Below, piece by piece: positions 52,159 through 61,087 of a stretch of 64,000 nt of DNA; within the stretch, counting starts at the first letter, position 1; each line of letters begins with the position of its first letter. The position numbers and the translations under genes are program-made. The notes below the pieces were generated by a model that did no database searches, was not told where the DNA came from, and worked only from the letters and a program-made list of their open reading frames with translations. Location of the stretch: contig JBCBDX010000010.1 of the NCBI GenBank assembly GCA_038529265.1, positions 65,309 through 129,308 of the forward strand, given 5' to 3'. This DNA is from JBCBDX01 sp038529265 (lineage in GTDB: Bacteria > Pseudomonadota > Alphaproteobacteria > Rhizobiales > Rhizobiaceae).

Positions 52159-53229
52159 ATGTTGGCACCTAACAACGAGCAGTACCATCCGATGACGTCA
52201 AGCATCTGGCTGTCCCGGCCTTTGCTGATTGGCGTGATGGGAGTGTTTGTCTTGTTGGTGTCGCTAACGATCGCAATTGGTGTCGGTGCGGTTTCCATCC
52301 CGGCATCAACGGTCTGGGGCGTACTTGCCAACAAGATCGTGCCGGGCATGATCGAAGAAACCTGGTCCAAGGGGCGCGAAGCGATTGTCTGGGACATTCG
52401 ATTCCCGCGCGCTTTGTTGGCAATGATGGTGGGTGCCGGGTTAGCGATAGTCGGCGCAAGTTTGCAGGCTGTCACGCGCAATCCGCTGGCGGATCCCCAT
52501 TTGCTGGGTATCTCATCAGGCAGCGCGTTTGGGGCAATATTGGCGCTGCTTCATTTCGGCATGTTCATTGGGCTTTTGACCGTACCGCTGTTGGCTTTCC
52601 TTGGTGCCTTGGTAACGACGCTGATCGTGCTGGGTGTTGTGCGCATTGCCGACGCCAGTTCCGCCGACAGGCTCATACTTGCTGGCGTTGCGGTCTCATT
52701 TATCATTATGGCGCTTGCCAATCTTCTGATCTTCATGGCCGACCCGCGCGCAACGCACACGGTCGTCTTTTGGATGCTTGGTGGTCTTGGGCTCGCGCAA
52801 TGGTCTCAACTGATCTATCCGCTGGTCGTCCTGATTTTTTGTCTGGCCTGGCTCTGGCTGAAGTCACCGCAACTCAATGCCATGACCGTCGGTGATGAAA
52901 CCGCTGCAACGCTAGGCATTGCGGTTAATGCTTTTCGCCTGCAAACCTTTGTCTTTGGTTCGATGATCACCGGTGTGATGGTCGCCTTTTCCGGCATGAT
53001 CGGTTTCGTCGGCCTGATGGTGCCGCATATTGCGCGCATGGTTGTTGGCGGTGACTATCGCCGTCTTTTGCCATTTAGCGCACTGTTTGGGGCAATCTTT
53101 CTATTATGGGCGGACATAGTTGCTCGCACCATTATGGCGCCAGAAGACATGCCAATTGGGATTGTTACCGGATTGGTTGGCGGCGTGTTTTTTGTCTGGT
53201 TGTTGAGGCGTTCCGGCCGCCTTGCTTAA
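52159..53229 (+). CDS. B12-riboswitch-controlled ABC transporter permease (BtuC/FecD type)
   Basis: Inner-membrane permease with about ten helices, 356 residues. The conserved VGAGLAIVGASLQAVTRNPLADPHLLGIS segment (shown in part) and the C-terminal GFVGLMVPHIARM and RTIMAPEDMPIGIVTG-type motifs are intact. ATG 52159 is used; ATG 52192 is an alternative. It ends 6 bp from the convergent ccoS. Confidence 0.9.
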   Translation: MLAPNNEQYHPMTSSIWLSRPLLIGVMGVFVLLVSLTIAIGVGAVSIPASTVWGVLANKIVPGMIEETWSKGREAIVWDIRFPRALLAMMVGAGLAIVGASLQAVTRNPLADPHLLGISSGSAFGAILALLHFGMFIGLLTVPLLAFLGALVTTLIVLGVVRIADASSADRLILAGVAVSFIIMALANLLIFMADPRATHTVVFWMLGGLGLAQWSQLIYPLVVLIFCLAWLWLKSPQLNAMTVGDETAATLGIAVNAFRLQTFVFGSMITGVMVAFSGMIGFVGLMVPHIARMVVGGDYRRLLPFSALFGAIFLLWADIVARTIMAPEDMPIGIVTGLVGGVFFVWLLRRSGRLA

Positions 53230-53235
53230 GGATTG

Positions 53236-53394
53236 CTAAGGCAGTCTGTCTTCTGGTTCATTGTCCAGCAGAATACGCGACGCTTGACCAACTGGGTCAT
53301 CATACTGCTGCGCACGGATCGTCCAAAGAAAGCCGATGAGACCGATGAGGCCGAGGGTCAGTGAAACCGGGATCAGGATAACCAGTACGTTCAT
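53236..53394 (-). CDS. ccoS: Cytochrome cbb3 oxidase maturation protein CcoS
   Basis: Small membrane protein, 52 residues, beginning MNVLVILIPVSLTLGLIG with one membrane helix, then WTIRAQQYDDPVGQASRILL, the conserved CcoS motif (QYDD). Needed for cofactor insertion into cbb3 oxidase in Rhodobacter. Starts 1 bp after the ccoI stop, so last gene of ccoGHIS. Confidence 0.9.
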   Translation of the reverse strand: MNVLVILIPVSLTLGLIGLIGFLWTIRAQQYDDPVGQASRILLDNEPEDRLP

Positions 53395-53395
53395 A

Positions 53396-55519
53396 TCAAA
53401 GCCTCACACGCATCGCGTTAAGCAAGACGGTAATGGATGAAGTGGACATGGCAAGCGCCGCTAAAAGCGGCGTTGCAAAACCTGCCATCGCCACCGGTAC
53501 AGCGATGATGTTGTAGAGAATGGCGATCCCGAAATTCTCTTTAGACAGTCTCACGCTGAGGCGTGCCACTGAAACCACCGTTGGAACATCCTTAAGTGCA
53601 TCACCGATCATGACGATGTCCGCCGCGTTGCGTGTCGCATCAAGCGCATTGCCCGGTGCGATGGAGACATTGGCAGAGGCGAGCGCAGCGGTATCGTTGA
53701 TGCCGTCGCCGATCATGCAAGTGCCGTTCGCTGCCGTGTGCTCGCGGACAAGCTGGGCTTTTTCTTCAGGCGATTTGCATGCGTACCAGTTCTTGATCCC
53801 CAGTTTTTCGGCCAGCTTGGCGGTCTTTGTAGCTGTATCGCCAGATATGATTTCAAGTTGCAGGCCCCGATCCTTTAAGCCAGCCGCCATCTCTTTCGCA
53901 CCAGGTAGCAGCGTTTCGGCAAAGGGCAAAATTATCGTATCGTCCGTGATCTTTAATGTTAACTCGCTGCCCGGTGTCCCCAGCCATGCGCCTCGACCCA
54001 GTGCGATAGATTGGCCATGCCATGTCCCTTTGACGCCGCAGCCCGACACTTCGCGAACATCGCAGATATCTGCCGGTTCCACGTCTGACAGGTGTCTCGC
54101 CAGGGCATTTGATACGGGGTGTGACGAGTGCTGTGCGAGGCCTTTTGCAATGGCGCTGTGTGCGGCGGAAATGCCGTCCACTTCGAATGTAAAGCCCGGT
54201 GCGGTCAGCGTCCCGGTTTTGTCGAGTGCAACGGATGAAACGTTGGCGAGTCTCTCCAACGCGGTGCCGGATTTGACCAGGAAACCCATGTGATAAAGGC
54301 GGCTTATCGCAGCGGTGGAAACGGCCGGCACCGCAAGCCCAAGCGCACAGGGGCAGGTGATGATCAGCACAGCGATGGCGATGTTTAGTGAGTGGCGGAA
54401 ATCGCCGGTTGCAATGAACCACCCGAGAAATGATATGACTGCCAGAACATGGACGACTGGCGCGTAGACGCGTGCCGCCTTGTCTGCCAGTGACGTATAG
54501 CTGTTGCGCGTGTTCTCGGCCATTTCGACCAATTCGGCGATGCGTCTGAGCCGTGTGTCGCTGCCTACAGCCTGAACTTTCATTTCGAATGGTGCGCCAA
54601 GGTTAATCTCGCCTGCGCACAGCGTGTCTTGTCTGGCATGGTTTACCGGATCGCTTTCGCCTGTGAGGAACGAACGGTCCGTCAGCGCTTCGCCCGCCAA
54701 AAGTTCACCGTCAGCAGGCACCCGTAGGCCGGAACTGACAAGCACGGTATCGCCGATATTCAATTCACTGACTGGGATACTCTCAAAACGTCTGCCGACT
54801 TTTCGGTCAGCGCGATGAACCTCCAGCGCTGCCAGCTCTGCTGCCGCTGAATGGGCTGCTGATTTTGTTCGATGTCCCTGATATCGGCCAATCAGCAAGA
54901 AGAAAGTCAGCGACAATGCTGCATCGAAGTATGCATGTGCGCCGCTGTTTAGTGATTCATAGAGCGACATTCCCGCAGCCAAAATGATAGCGAGTGAAAT
55001 CGGCACATCCATATTCAAACGTCCAACACGCAATGCTTCCATCGCATGCACAAAGAAAGGGCGCGCCGCGAAAAGCACTGCGGGCAAAGCGATAACGGCA
55101 GAAATCAAATGAAACAGATCACGCGTTGCATCTGTCGCACCGGACCATACGGCCACTGAAAGCAGCATGACATTCATCATGGCAAAGCCGGAAACGCCCA
55201 TGCGCAAGATCAAGTCACGACCAACAGGGTCCTCGTCGGTCGAGAGCGCCGCCTGATCAAGCGGATATGCTTTATATCCGATATCGCCGAGTGCTGAGAC
55301 CAGCTTGTCTTCCGGAAGGTCAGACTTGATGTAAACCCGCTTCTTCGTGGCGTTCACACGCGCTTCCCGCACCCCCTGCAAATGGCGGAAATGGTCTTCG
55401 ATGGCACCGATGCATGCCGCGCAACGGATGGATGGAACGGAAAGCTGAACGCTGGTCGTTATGTCAGCGATCTCCATTGCCGCAGGAGCTACGGCACACG
55501 CGCTGCAAGCGGCTGTCAC
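53396..55519 (-). CDS. ccoI: Copper-transporting P-type ATPase for cbb3 oxidase assembly
   Basis: P1B-type ATPase, 707 residues: an N-terminal heavy-metal-binding domain (RCAACIGA at 32-39), the transmembrane CPC motif in ITCPCALGLAVP, phosphorylation site DKTGTL, and the hinge GDGINDTAALASA. It exports copper for CcoN biogenesis. The GTG start overlaps the ccoH stop (GTGA). Order CcoG-H-I-S is standard in Rhodobacter and rhizobia. Confidence 0.93.
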   Translation of the reverse strand: MTAACSACAVAPAAMEIADITTSVQLSVPSIRCAACIGAIEDHFRHLQGVREARVNATKKRVYIKSDLPEDKLVSALGDIGYKAYPLDQAALSTDEDPVGRDLILRMGVSGFAMMNVMLLSVAVWSGATDATRDLFHLISAVIALPAVLFAARPFFVHAMEALRVGRLNMDVPISLAIILAAGMSLYESLNSGAHAYFDAALSLTFFLLIGRYQGHRTKSAAHSAAAELAALEVHRADRKVGRRFESIPVSELNIGDTVLVSSGLRVPADGELLAGEALTDRSFLTGESDPVNHARQDTLCAGEINLGAPFEMKVQAVGSDTRLRRIAELVEMAENTRNSYTSLADKAARVYAPVVHVLAVISFLGWFIATGDFRHSLNIAIAVLIITCPCALGLAVPAVSTAAISRLYHMGFLVKSGTALERLANVSSVALDKTGTLTAPGFTFEVDGISAAHSAIAKGLAQHSSHPVSNALARHLSDVEPADICDVREVSGCGVKGTWHGQSIALGRGAWLGTPGSELTLKITDDTIILPFAETLLPGAKEMAAGLKDRGLQLEIISGDTATKTAKLAEKLGIKNWYACKSPEEKAQLVREHTAANGTCMIGDGINDTAALASANVSIAPGNALDATRNAADIVMIGDALKDVPTVVSVARLSVRLSKENFGIAILYNIIAVPVAMAGFATPLLAALAMSTSSITVLLNAMRVRL

Positions 55520-55965
55520 TTGATGACCTCAACGATAATGCGTTGTTGGAACAGAACACCGTTTTGTGCGCGCGCTACAATGCGCAGGTTCCAGTTGCCT
55601 GGGCCAGCCTCAACATCAGCAACGAAGCGCTGACCGTCAAAGACGAAGTCGGGTGTCTGATCAGCCGCAACACTGGTGGCTCTGCCAAAGGTGGCGCTTT
55701 CGATCGAAGGCGCGATAAACGTCCCGTCTTGGGCAATTTCCAGTGATAATTGGTTGCCACTTAACGTCGCTGCGACATCCCAATCCAATGCTTGTTGCGC
55801 AGCGCGGTTGGCGTCGAACTTTTGGCTTGCAACGTAGGAGTTCTTGGCTTCAACGCCCGGGAAGGTACGCACGGCGTTGATCGCCAAGGTCAAGTTGACG
55901 GCGATAATGATGCCAAAGCCGAGGCCAAACATCGCAAAGACATGCCAGCCATTGATCGTTTTCAT
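55516..55965 (-). CDS. ccoH: Cytochrome cbb3 oxidase assembly protein CcoH (FixH)
   Basis: Membrane-anchored assembly protein, 149 residues, with one N-terminal helix (FAMFGLGFGIIIAVNLTLAI) and a periplasmic FixH domain (YVASQKFDANRAAQQALDW is the conserved YxxxxxYN-like region). ATG overlaps the ccoG stop (ATGA). Needed for stable assembly of the oxidase. Confidence 0.9.
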   Translation of the reverse strand: MKTINGWHVFAMFGLGFGIIIAVNLTLAINAVRTFPGVEAKNSYVASQKFDANRAAQQALDWDVAATLSGNQLSLEIAQDGTFIAPSIESATFGRATSVAADQTPDFVFDGQRFVADVEAGPGNWNLRIVARAQNGVLFQQRIIVEVIK

Positions 55966-57377
55966 GAGGCGTTACCCTTGCCGTTGAAGATGTTGTCTTT
56001 GTAGGCGCGCTCGCCATTGCCGAGATCTTCAACCCAAAAGCGGACCGGTGTCTCTTCGGCGGAAGCGGGGTTGCAGGAAGGCGGTGCTGTTACGTAAGCG
56101 CGCAGCCGCAGTGTCTCATTGGCGGGTACTTCAATCGCGTTATATGGCGTACCTTGCAAAGTCAGTTGGTAGCCAAGGTCGCCTTTCACATGCAGGCCAA
56201 ACATGCGCGGTTCGCCGTGTTTGTTGCGAAGGCGTACTTCATAGGCGTTACGCACAGAGCCGTCTGCCTGAGTCACAAAAGTGGGGTTGCGAACAGCGGC
56301 AACGGTGACTTCGATTTCGGGACGGATGAACAACGCATAGACCATAGCCAAGCCGATGGCTGCCCAGATGGCTGTGTAGAGGATCGTACGAGGACGCAGA
56401 ATGTGCTTCCAAGCAGCGCGTGGTTTTTCGCCCGCTCTTTCGCGTGGTTCGTCCGACAATCCCAGATAGTCGATCAAGCCACGTTCGCGGCCCAGTTTGC
56501 GCATGACGTCGTCACAGGCGTCGATGCAAAGAGCGCAAGTGATGCAAACCAACTGTTGGCCATCTCGGATGTCGATCCCCATCGGGCAGACCGCGACACA
56601 AGCGTTACAATCGACGCAATCGGCTGCTTTGGGATCGCTTTTTTTGCCACGTGGTTCACCGCGCCAGTCGCGATAGGCAACCGTGAGTGTGTCATTGTCC
56701 ATCATCGCGCCCTGAATTCGCGGCCATGGGCACATGTAGATACAAACCTGTTCACGCAGAAAGCCGCCAAAGACAAAGGTGGTTGCAGTGAGAATACCAA
56801 CCGTGAGCCACGCGACCTTGGGTGCGTTCAGCGTTGCAAATTGCATTGCAAGGGTTGGCGCGTCGGCAAAATAGAATACCCAGGCACCGCCTGTGGCGAC
56901 GCCGATCAAGGCCCAGATCGTCCATTTGGTGAAGCGTAGCCGTGCCTTGTTAAAGGACCAGTTGGCGTGATGCAGCTTGATGCGCGCGTTGCGATCACCT
57001 TCAACCCAGCGTTCTGTTAAAATGAACAGATCCGTCCATACGGTTTGCGGGCAAGAATATCCGCACCAGACGCGGCCAAGTGCCGACGTAAACAGGAACA
57101 GGCCCAACCCTGCCATTATCAGAAGACCGGCAACGAAGTAGAATTCGTGCGGCCAGATCTCGATCCAGAAAAAGTAAAAGCGCCGACCTGCAAGATCGAC
57201 GAGCACAGCCTGATCGGGCAGGTGAGGACCACGGTCCCACCGAATCCATGGAGTTAGATAATAGATGCCCAAAGTGAGCAGCATGATGAGCCACTTGAGA
57301 TTGCGGAATTTGCCATAGACCCGTTTTGGAAAGATGGGTTCAGGTGCAGCGTACAGGCTCTCTGTTGTTGTGCTCAT
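55962..57377 (-). CDS. ccoG: Cytochrome cbb3 oxidase accessory protein CcoG (FixG)
   Basis: Membrane-bound iron-sulfur protein, 471 residues, with several N-terminal membrane helices, two 4Fe-4S clusters (CVDCNACVAVCP and CITCALCIDAC) and a C-terminal Ig-like domain. It acts as a cupric reductase in cbb3 assembly. I chose ATG 57377 (MSTTTESLYAAPEP); the ribosome-binding site is weak, and a further 30 in-frame residues upstream are unlike the family. It has an FNR box at 57432-57445 about 55 bp upstream. Confidence 0.9.
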   Translation of the reverse strand: MSTTTESLYAAPEPIFPKRVYGKFRNLKWLIMLLTLGIYYLTPWIRWDRGPHLPDQAVLVDLAGRRFYFFWIEIWPHEFYFVAGLLIMAGLGLFLFTSALGRVWCGYSCPQTVWTDLFILTERWVEGDRNARIKLHHANWSFNKARLRFTKWTIWALIGVATGGAWVFYFADAPTLAMQFATLNAPKVAWLTVGILTATTFVFGGFLREQVCIYMCPWPRIQGAMMDNDTLTVAYRDWRGEPRGKKSDPKAADCVDCNACVAVCPMGIDIRDGQQLVCITCALCIDACDDVMRKLGRERGLIDYLGLSDEPRERAGEKPRAAWKHILRPRTILYTAIWAAIGLAMVYALFIRPEIEVTVAAVRNPTFVTQADGSVRNAYEVRLRNKHGEPRMFGLHVKGDLGYQLTLQGTPYNAIEVPANETLRLRAYVTAPPSCNPASAEETPVRFWVEDLGNGERAYKDNIFNGKGNAS

Positions 57378-57431
57378 GGGTGCGCTCAATTGGGTTTGTC
57401 CGCACCATAGTTTTTCAAAGGAATTGCAACC

Positions 57432-57445
57432 TTGACTCAGATCAA
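57432..57445 (-). promoter_or_regulatory. FNR box upstream of ccoGHIS
   Basis: On the minus strand TTGATCTGAGTCAA, matching the FNR consensus TTGAT-N4-ATCAA at nine of ten conserved bases. It is correctly placed before ccoG and after the ccoNOQP terminator. Confidence 0.75.
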
Positions 57446-57469
57446 ACTTTATTGACGCGCTATTCATGA

Positions 57470-57504
57470 GACCAAAAGAAACGGGCTCTGAATTTCAGAG
57501 CCCG
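57470..57504 (-). terminator. Rho-independent terminator after ccoNOQP
   Basis: Ten-bp perfect stem CGGGCTCTGA/TCAGAGCCCG with a 3-nt loop (57482-57504); on the minus strand it is followed by TTTCTTTTGG. Located 28 bp after the ccoP stop. Confidence 0.8.
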
Positions 57505-57532
57505 CTCTTGTGCTGTCGGCGAATTTTGAAGA

Positions 57533-58384
57533 TTATTCGCCGCCTCCCAGCGCATGCACGTAGGTTGAAACAGCGCGCACATCGGCCTCATTCAACCTCT
57601 GCCCCCACGCCGGCATCACGCCGAACCGGGCATTGGTTATGGTCTCAACCAAGCTGTCCTTGTCACCCCCATAAAGCCAGATCGCATCGGCCAGATTGGG
57701 CGCACCCTGATCGCGGTCGCCCAAGCCGGCATCACCATGGCAAGACGCGCAATTGTCGAGATAGAGCGTTCCCGCTTCGGTGGTGAAGTCCGCGTTGGCC
57801 AAGGTTGGTACAAAATCTGCGAGAAGTTCGATCTCTTCTCTTTCCAACAGTTCGCCAAACGCTGGCATTTCTGACCAGTGCGCATCACCATCCGTTTCAT
57901 TTCGTATACCGTGTCTTACCGTGAAGGCGATTTGGTCAAGGCTGCCGCCCCAGAGCCAATCATTTTCCAACAGGTTCGGATAACCCTTTGACCCTGCAGC
58001 GCCTGAACCGTGGCATTGGCTGCACTGTGCGCGGAAGACCGATCCGCCGCGAGCAACAGCATAGCGGTGGAGGTCCGACTGAGGATCCAAGCTTGCCAGA
58101 TCGACCTCCAGCAATTGAGAAACAAGCTGCGCGTTAGCTGCCTCATGGGCTTCTATTTCAGCGACAACTTGGCCCCTTGTAGAAAAGTTGAGCAGTCCTG
58201 CCGTTGCCCCCGAGAGCATTGGCCATGCGGGATACGCGATGGTGTAGCCGATACCCCAGATCAGAGTGATGTAGAAGGTGGTGAGCCACCAACGGGGCAT
58301 GGGTGTATTGAGTTCTTCGATACCATCGAACTCATGGCCCATGGTCTCATGGCCGGTCATCTCATCGACGCGAGGTTTATCCAT
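57533..58384 (-). CDS. ccoP: Cytochrome cbb3 oxidase subunit III (dihaem cytochrome c)
   Basis: Membrane-anchored dihaem cytochrome c, 283 residues. One N-terminal helix (WWLTTFYITLIWGIGYTIAY), then two haem-binding sites: CSQCH and CASCH. Start 58384 (MDKPRVDEM) overlaps the ccoQ stop by 8 bp. It transfers electrons from cytochrome bc1 or a soluble cytochrome to CcoO. Confidence 0.93.
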   Translation of the reverse strand: MDKPRVDEMTGHETMGHEFDGIEELNTPMPRWWLTTFYITLIWGIGYTIAYPAWPMLSGATAGLLNFSTRGQVVAEIEAHEAANAQLVSQLLEVDLASLDPQSDLHRYAVARGGSVFRAQCSQCHGSGAAGSKGYPNLLENDWLWGGSLDQIAFTVRHGIRNETDGDAHWSEMPAFGELLEREEIELLADFVPTLANADFTTEAGTLYLDNCASCHGDAGLGDRDQGAPNLADAIWLYGGDKDSLVETITNARFGVMPAWGQRLNEADVRAVSTYVHALGGGE

Positions 58385-58601
58385 CTTGCGTGCTCCTGAG
58401 GAAATCAATGTTGCATTTGCAGGTGTTGCAGTTCTTTGAGCATTCTTCTTCTTCCGTACGGAATGGGATGCTTGCAGCGTTGGCGTGCGATGATTGGAGA
58501 GATGGCCAGAAGGCGTAGACCCAAGTGCCGATAAAGAAGCTAAACATGGCAATCAGAAACCAGCTGTCAGCAAACTCTCTCAATAGGGTGTAAGTTTCCA
58601 T
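58377..58601 (-). CDS. ccoQ: Cytochrome cbb3 oxidase subunit CcoQ (FixQ)
   Basis: Small single-helix subunit, 74 residues, METYTLLREFADSWFLIAMF with the family's ASIPFR motif near residue 46. The start follows CGATAGGAGAAGCGAT. Most CcoQ proteins end soon after ASIPFR, but this one has an unusual tail of about 22 residues with five cysteines (CSKNCNTCKC) that overlaps the ccoP start. The tail may be genuine, or the result of a stop loss or frameshift near a GAA repeat. Confidence 0.85.
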   Translation of the reverse strand: METYTLLREFADSWFLIAMFSFFIGTWVYAFWPSLQSSHANAASIPFRTEEEECSKNCNTCKCNIDFLRSTQDG

Positions 58602-58611
58602 ATCGCTTCTC

Positions 58612-59337
58612 CTATCGATTGGCGTCGGGCACAAAGGTCGAGAAATCGACGAGTGTGCCTAGCATTTGCAGATAAGCGATCAGTGCATCCATTTCGGTTA
58701 GTTGTGGCTGACCGTCGAAATTGCCAATCGCTGCGCCCGGATATCGCTCCAGCATGTCATCCCAATCTGCGTCGGGGTCGGCTTGAACGGTAAAGTCCAC
58801 CCTCGCGTTTTCGATCTGGGCATCTGTATATGGCACACCAACAAAGCGGTGGGTTGCCATCAGATCGCCGATGTCATCGCCATCTAGCGTTGTGTTGAGC
58901 AAGAATTTGTAGCTCGGCATTATGCTCTCGGGGACGACGGACTGCGGGTCAATCAGATGGTCGAGGTGCCATTCATCTGAGTAACGACCGCCGACGCGGG
59001 CAAGATCCGGGCCCGTGCGCTTTGATCCCCATAGGAATGGATGATCGTACATGGACTCTGCAGCCAGGCTGTAGTGTCCATAGCGTTCGACCTCGTCACG
59101 CATTGGACGGATCATTTGTGAGTGACAGACATAGCAACCTTCGCGGACATAGATGTCCCGTCCCGCCAGCTCGAGCGGGCTGTATGGGCGCATTCCTTCC
59201 ACGTCTTCGATCGTGTTTTCGAGCCAGAAAATTGGAGCGATCTCCACGATGCCGCCAATTGAAACGACTGATAGTGATACTGCCAGAAGCAGCGTCGGGC
59301 TGCGTTCGAGAATGACGTGTTTGTCAATTAATGCCAT
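58612..59337 (-). CDS. ccoO: Cytochrome cbb3 oxidase subunit II (monohaem cytochrome c)
   Basis: Membrane-anchored monohaem cytochrome c, 241 residues, with one N-terminal helix (TLLLAVSLSVVSIGGIVEI), the haem motif CYVCH and the axial-Met-containing region ESIMPSYKFLL. Start 59337 is preceded by AAGGAGCGTCCC. Relays electrons from CcoP to CcoN. Confidence 0.95.
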   Translation of the reverse strand: MALIDKHVILERSPTLLLAVSLSVVSIGGIVEIAPIFWLENTIEDVEGMRPYSPLELAGRDIYVREGCYVCHSQMIRPMRDEVERYGHYSLAAESMYDHPFLWGSKRTGPDLARVGGRYSDEWHLDHLIDPQSVVPESIMPSYKFLLNTTLDGDDIGDLMATHRFVGVPYTDAQIENARVDFTVQADPDADWDDMLERYPGAAIGNFDGQPQLTEMDALIAYLQMLGTLVDFSTFVPDANR

Positions 59338-59351
59338 GGGACGCTCCTTTC

Positions 59352-60980
59352 TTATTCTGCTGGTGCAGATGTTGCGCCAGCTGGTGGTGTCATGACGGCG
59401 ACTGGCTGACTGACCCGCTCGTAACCGCTGATGGTCATCCACATGTTCCAGCACATGATGCCAGCGCCTGTCAGGTAGAGGACGCCGCCAAGACCACGCA
59501 CAAGATACATGGGGAACTTGGCTGTGACGGTGTCAGCAAAGCTGTTGACGAGGAAGCCTTGGGCATCGACTTCACGCCACATCAGACCCTCCATGATGCC
59601 ACTGACCCACATGGATGCCGCGTAGAGCACGATACCGACCATCGCGAGCCAGAAGTGCCAGTTCATCGCTGCGGTCGAGTACATGGAACCACGGTTCCAA
59701 AGGCGTGGTATGAGGAAGTAGACCATCGCGAAAATGATCATGCCGTTCCAACCAAGCGCGCCTGAGTGAACGTGACCAACTGTCCAGTCTGTGAAGTGGC
59801 TCAAAGAGTTCACCGCGCGGATAGACATCATGGGCCCTTCAAAGGTGGACATACCGTAGAAGGCGAGGCTGGCCACCAGGAAACGGATGATCGGATCGGT
59901 GCGGATCTTGTCCCAAGCGCCATTGAGCGTCATCAGGCCGTTCATCATGCCTGCCCAACTCGGCATCCACAGGACGACCGAGAACACCATTCCCAGCGTT
60001 GACGCCCAATCAGGCAGCGCCGTGTAGTGCAAGTGGTGAGGGCCGGCCCAGATGTAGAGGAATATAAGCGCCCAAAAGTGAACGATGGAGAGTTTGTAGC
60101 TGAAGACCGGACGGTTGGCCTGCTTGGGCACATAATAGTACATCATACCAAGGAAGCCCGCTGTCAGGAAAAAGCCGACCGCATTGTGGCCGTACCACCA
60201 TTGGGTCATCGCATCTTGCACGCCTGCAAAAAGCTGCACCGATTTACTGCCCCAGATACTGACAGGAACGGCCAGATTGTTGACCACATGCAGCATGGCA
60301 ACGGTCAAAATGAAGGCGAGAAAGAACCAGTTTGCCACATAGATTTGGCGTTCTTTACGCTGCAGAATTGTTCCCAGAAACACGATGAGATAAGCCACCC
60401 AAACGATGGTGAGCCAAATGTCCACATACCATTCAGGCTCTGCATATTCCTTCGATTGCGTGACGCCGAGTAGATAGCCGGTGGCTGCCAGCACGATGAA
60501 AAGCTGGTAGCCTCAGAACACGAACCAAACGAGGTTGCCGCCGAATAGGCGCGTGCGGCTTGTTCGTTGGACAATATAGATCGATGAGGCGATCAGCGCG
60601 TTGCCGCCAAAAGCGAAGATCACTGCGGATGTGTGCAACGGACGCAGCCGGCCGAAGTTTGCAAAGGGTTGCGCCCACTCAAAGTTGAGCACTGGAAACG
60701 CCAGTTGGAATGCGATCAATGTGCCGACAGCCAGCCCTGCCATGCCCCAAAATGCCGTTGCGATAACCCCGGCGCGAACGGGTCCATCCATATATTCGGA
60801 CATGACAGCTACGGGACGCGGCGCATCAAAACGGCGCAGTTCCCAAACAAACAGGCTCGTCGAAACCAGAAAGATTATGACCGCGTGGATTTGATAGGCC
60901 AGATCTTTGCCTTGATAGGCGCCGTAGACCGCGACCAGCGCAATGATGCCCAAGATGATGAGTTTTGCCGAGGCTTGCAT
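59352..60980 (-). pseudogene. ccoN: Cytochrome cbb3 oxidase subunit I with an internal in-frame TGA
   Basis: Catalytic haem-copper subunit, 542 codons from ATG 60980 to the stop at 59352 in one frame. Codon 156 (60513-60515) is TGA between FVF and GYQLF. CcoN homologues have a Trp here (FVFWGYQLFIV), so TGG to TGA is one base change. Everything on both sides is intact, including GPHHLHYTALPD and HVHSGALGWN with haem/copper ligands. Other genes in the window use TGA as normal stop and TGG for Trp, so no general recoding. Either a sequencing/assembly error, a recent inactivating mutation, or read-through. An FNR box precedes the gene. Confidence 0.85.
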
Positions 60981-61064
60981 TCCGATCCCTCTCCAATTGC
61001 TCTTGCATGCAGGCTTGGGGCCTGCATTTGGCTATTGGTTAGGATGGAAGGGCAGGGCTCTACC

Positions 61065-61078
61065 TTGATCTAGGTCAA
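61065..61078 (-). promoter_or_regulatory. FNR box upstream of ccoNOQP
   Basis: TTGATCTAGGTCAA on the plus strand (minus strand TTGACCTAGATCAA), nine of ten consensus bases, 85 bp before the ccoN start. Consistent with activation under low oxygen. Confidence 0.8.
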
Positions 61079-61087
61079 GCCGTTTAA

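Noticed and set aside
53520..54293. Open frame of 257 codons antisense to ccoI
   Set aside because: ccoI is intact with all P-type ATPase motifs; the antisense frame is low-complexity and Ser/Ala-rich shadow coding.
56154..56939. Open frame of 261 codons antisense to ccoG
   Set aside because: ccoG cysteine clusters are on the other strand and the antisense product resembles nothing.
60513..60515. Genome-wide UGA-as-tryptophan recoding
   Set aside because: Many genes here terminate with TGA at family-typical lengths and use TGG for Trp, so the ccoN TGA is an isolated event. No SECIS-like selenocysteine context was seen and the family has Trp, not Cys, at this site.
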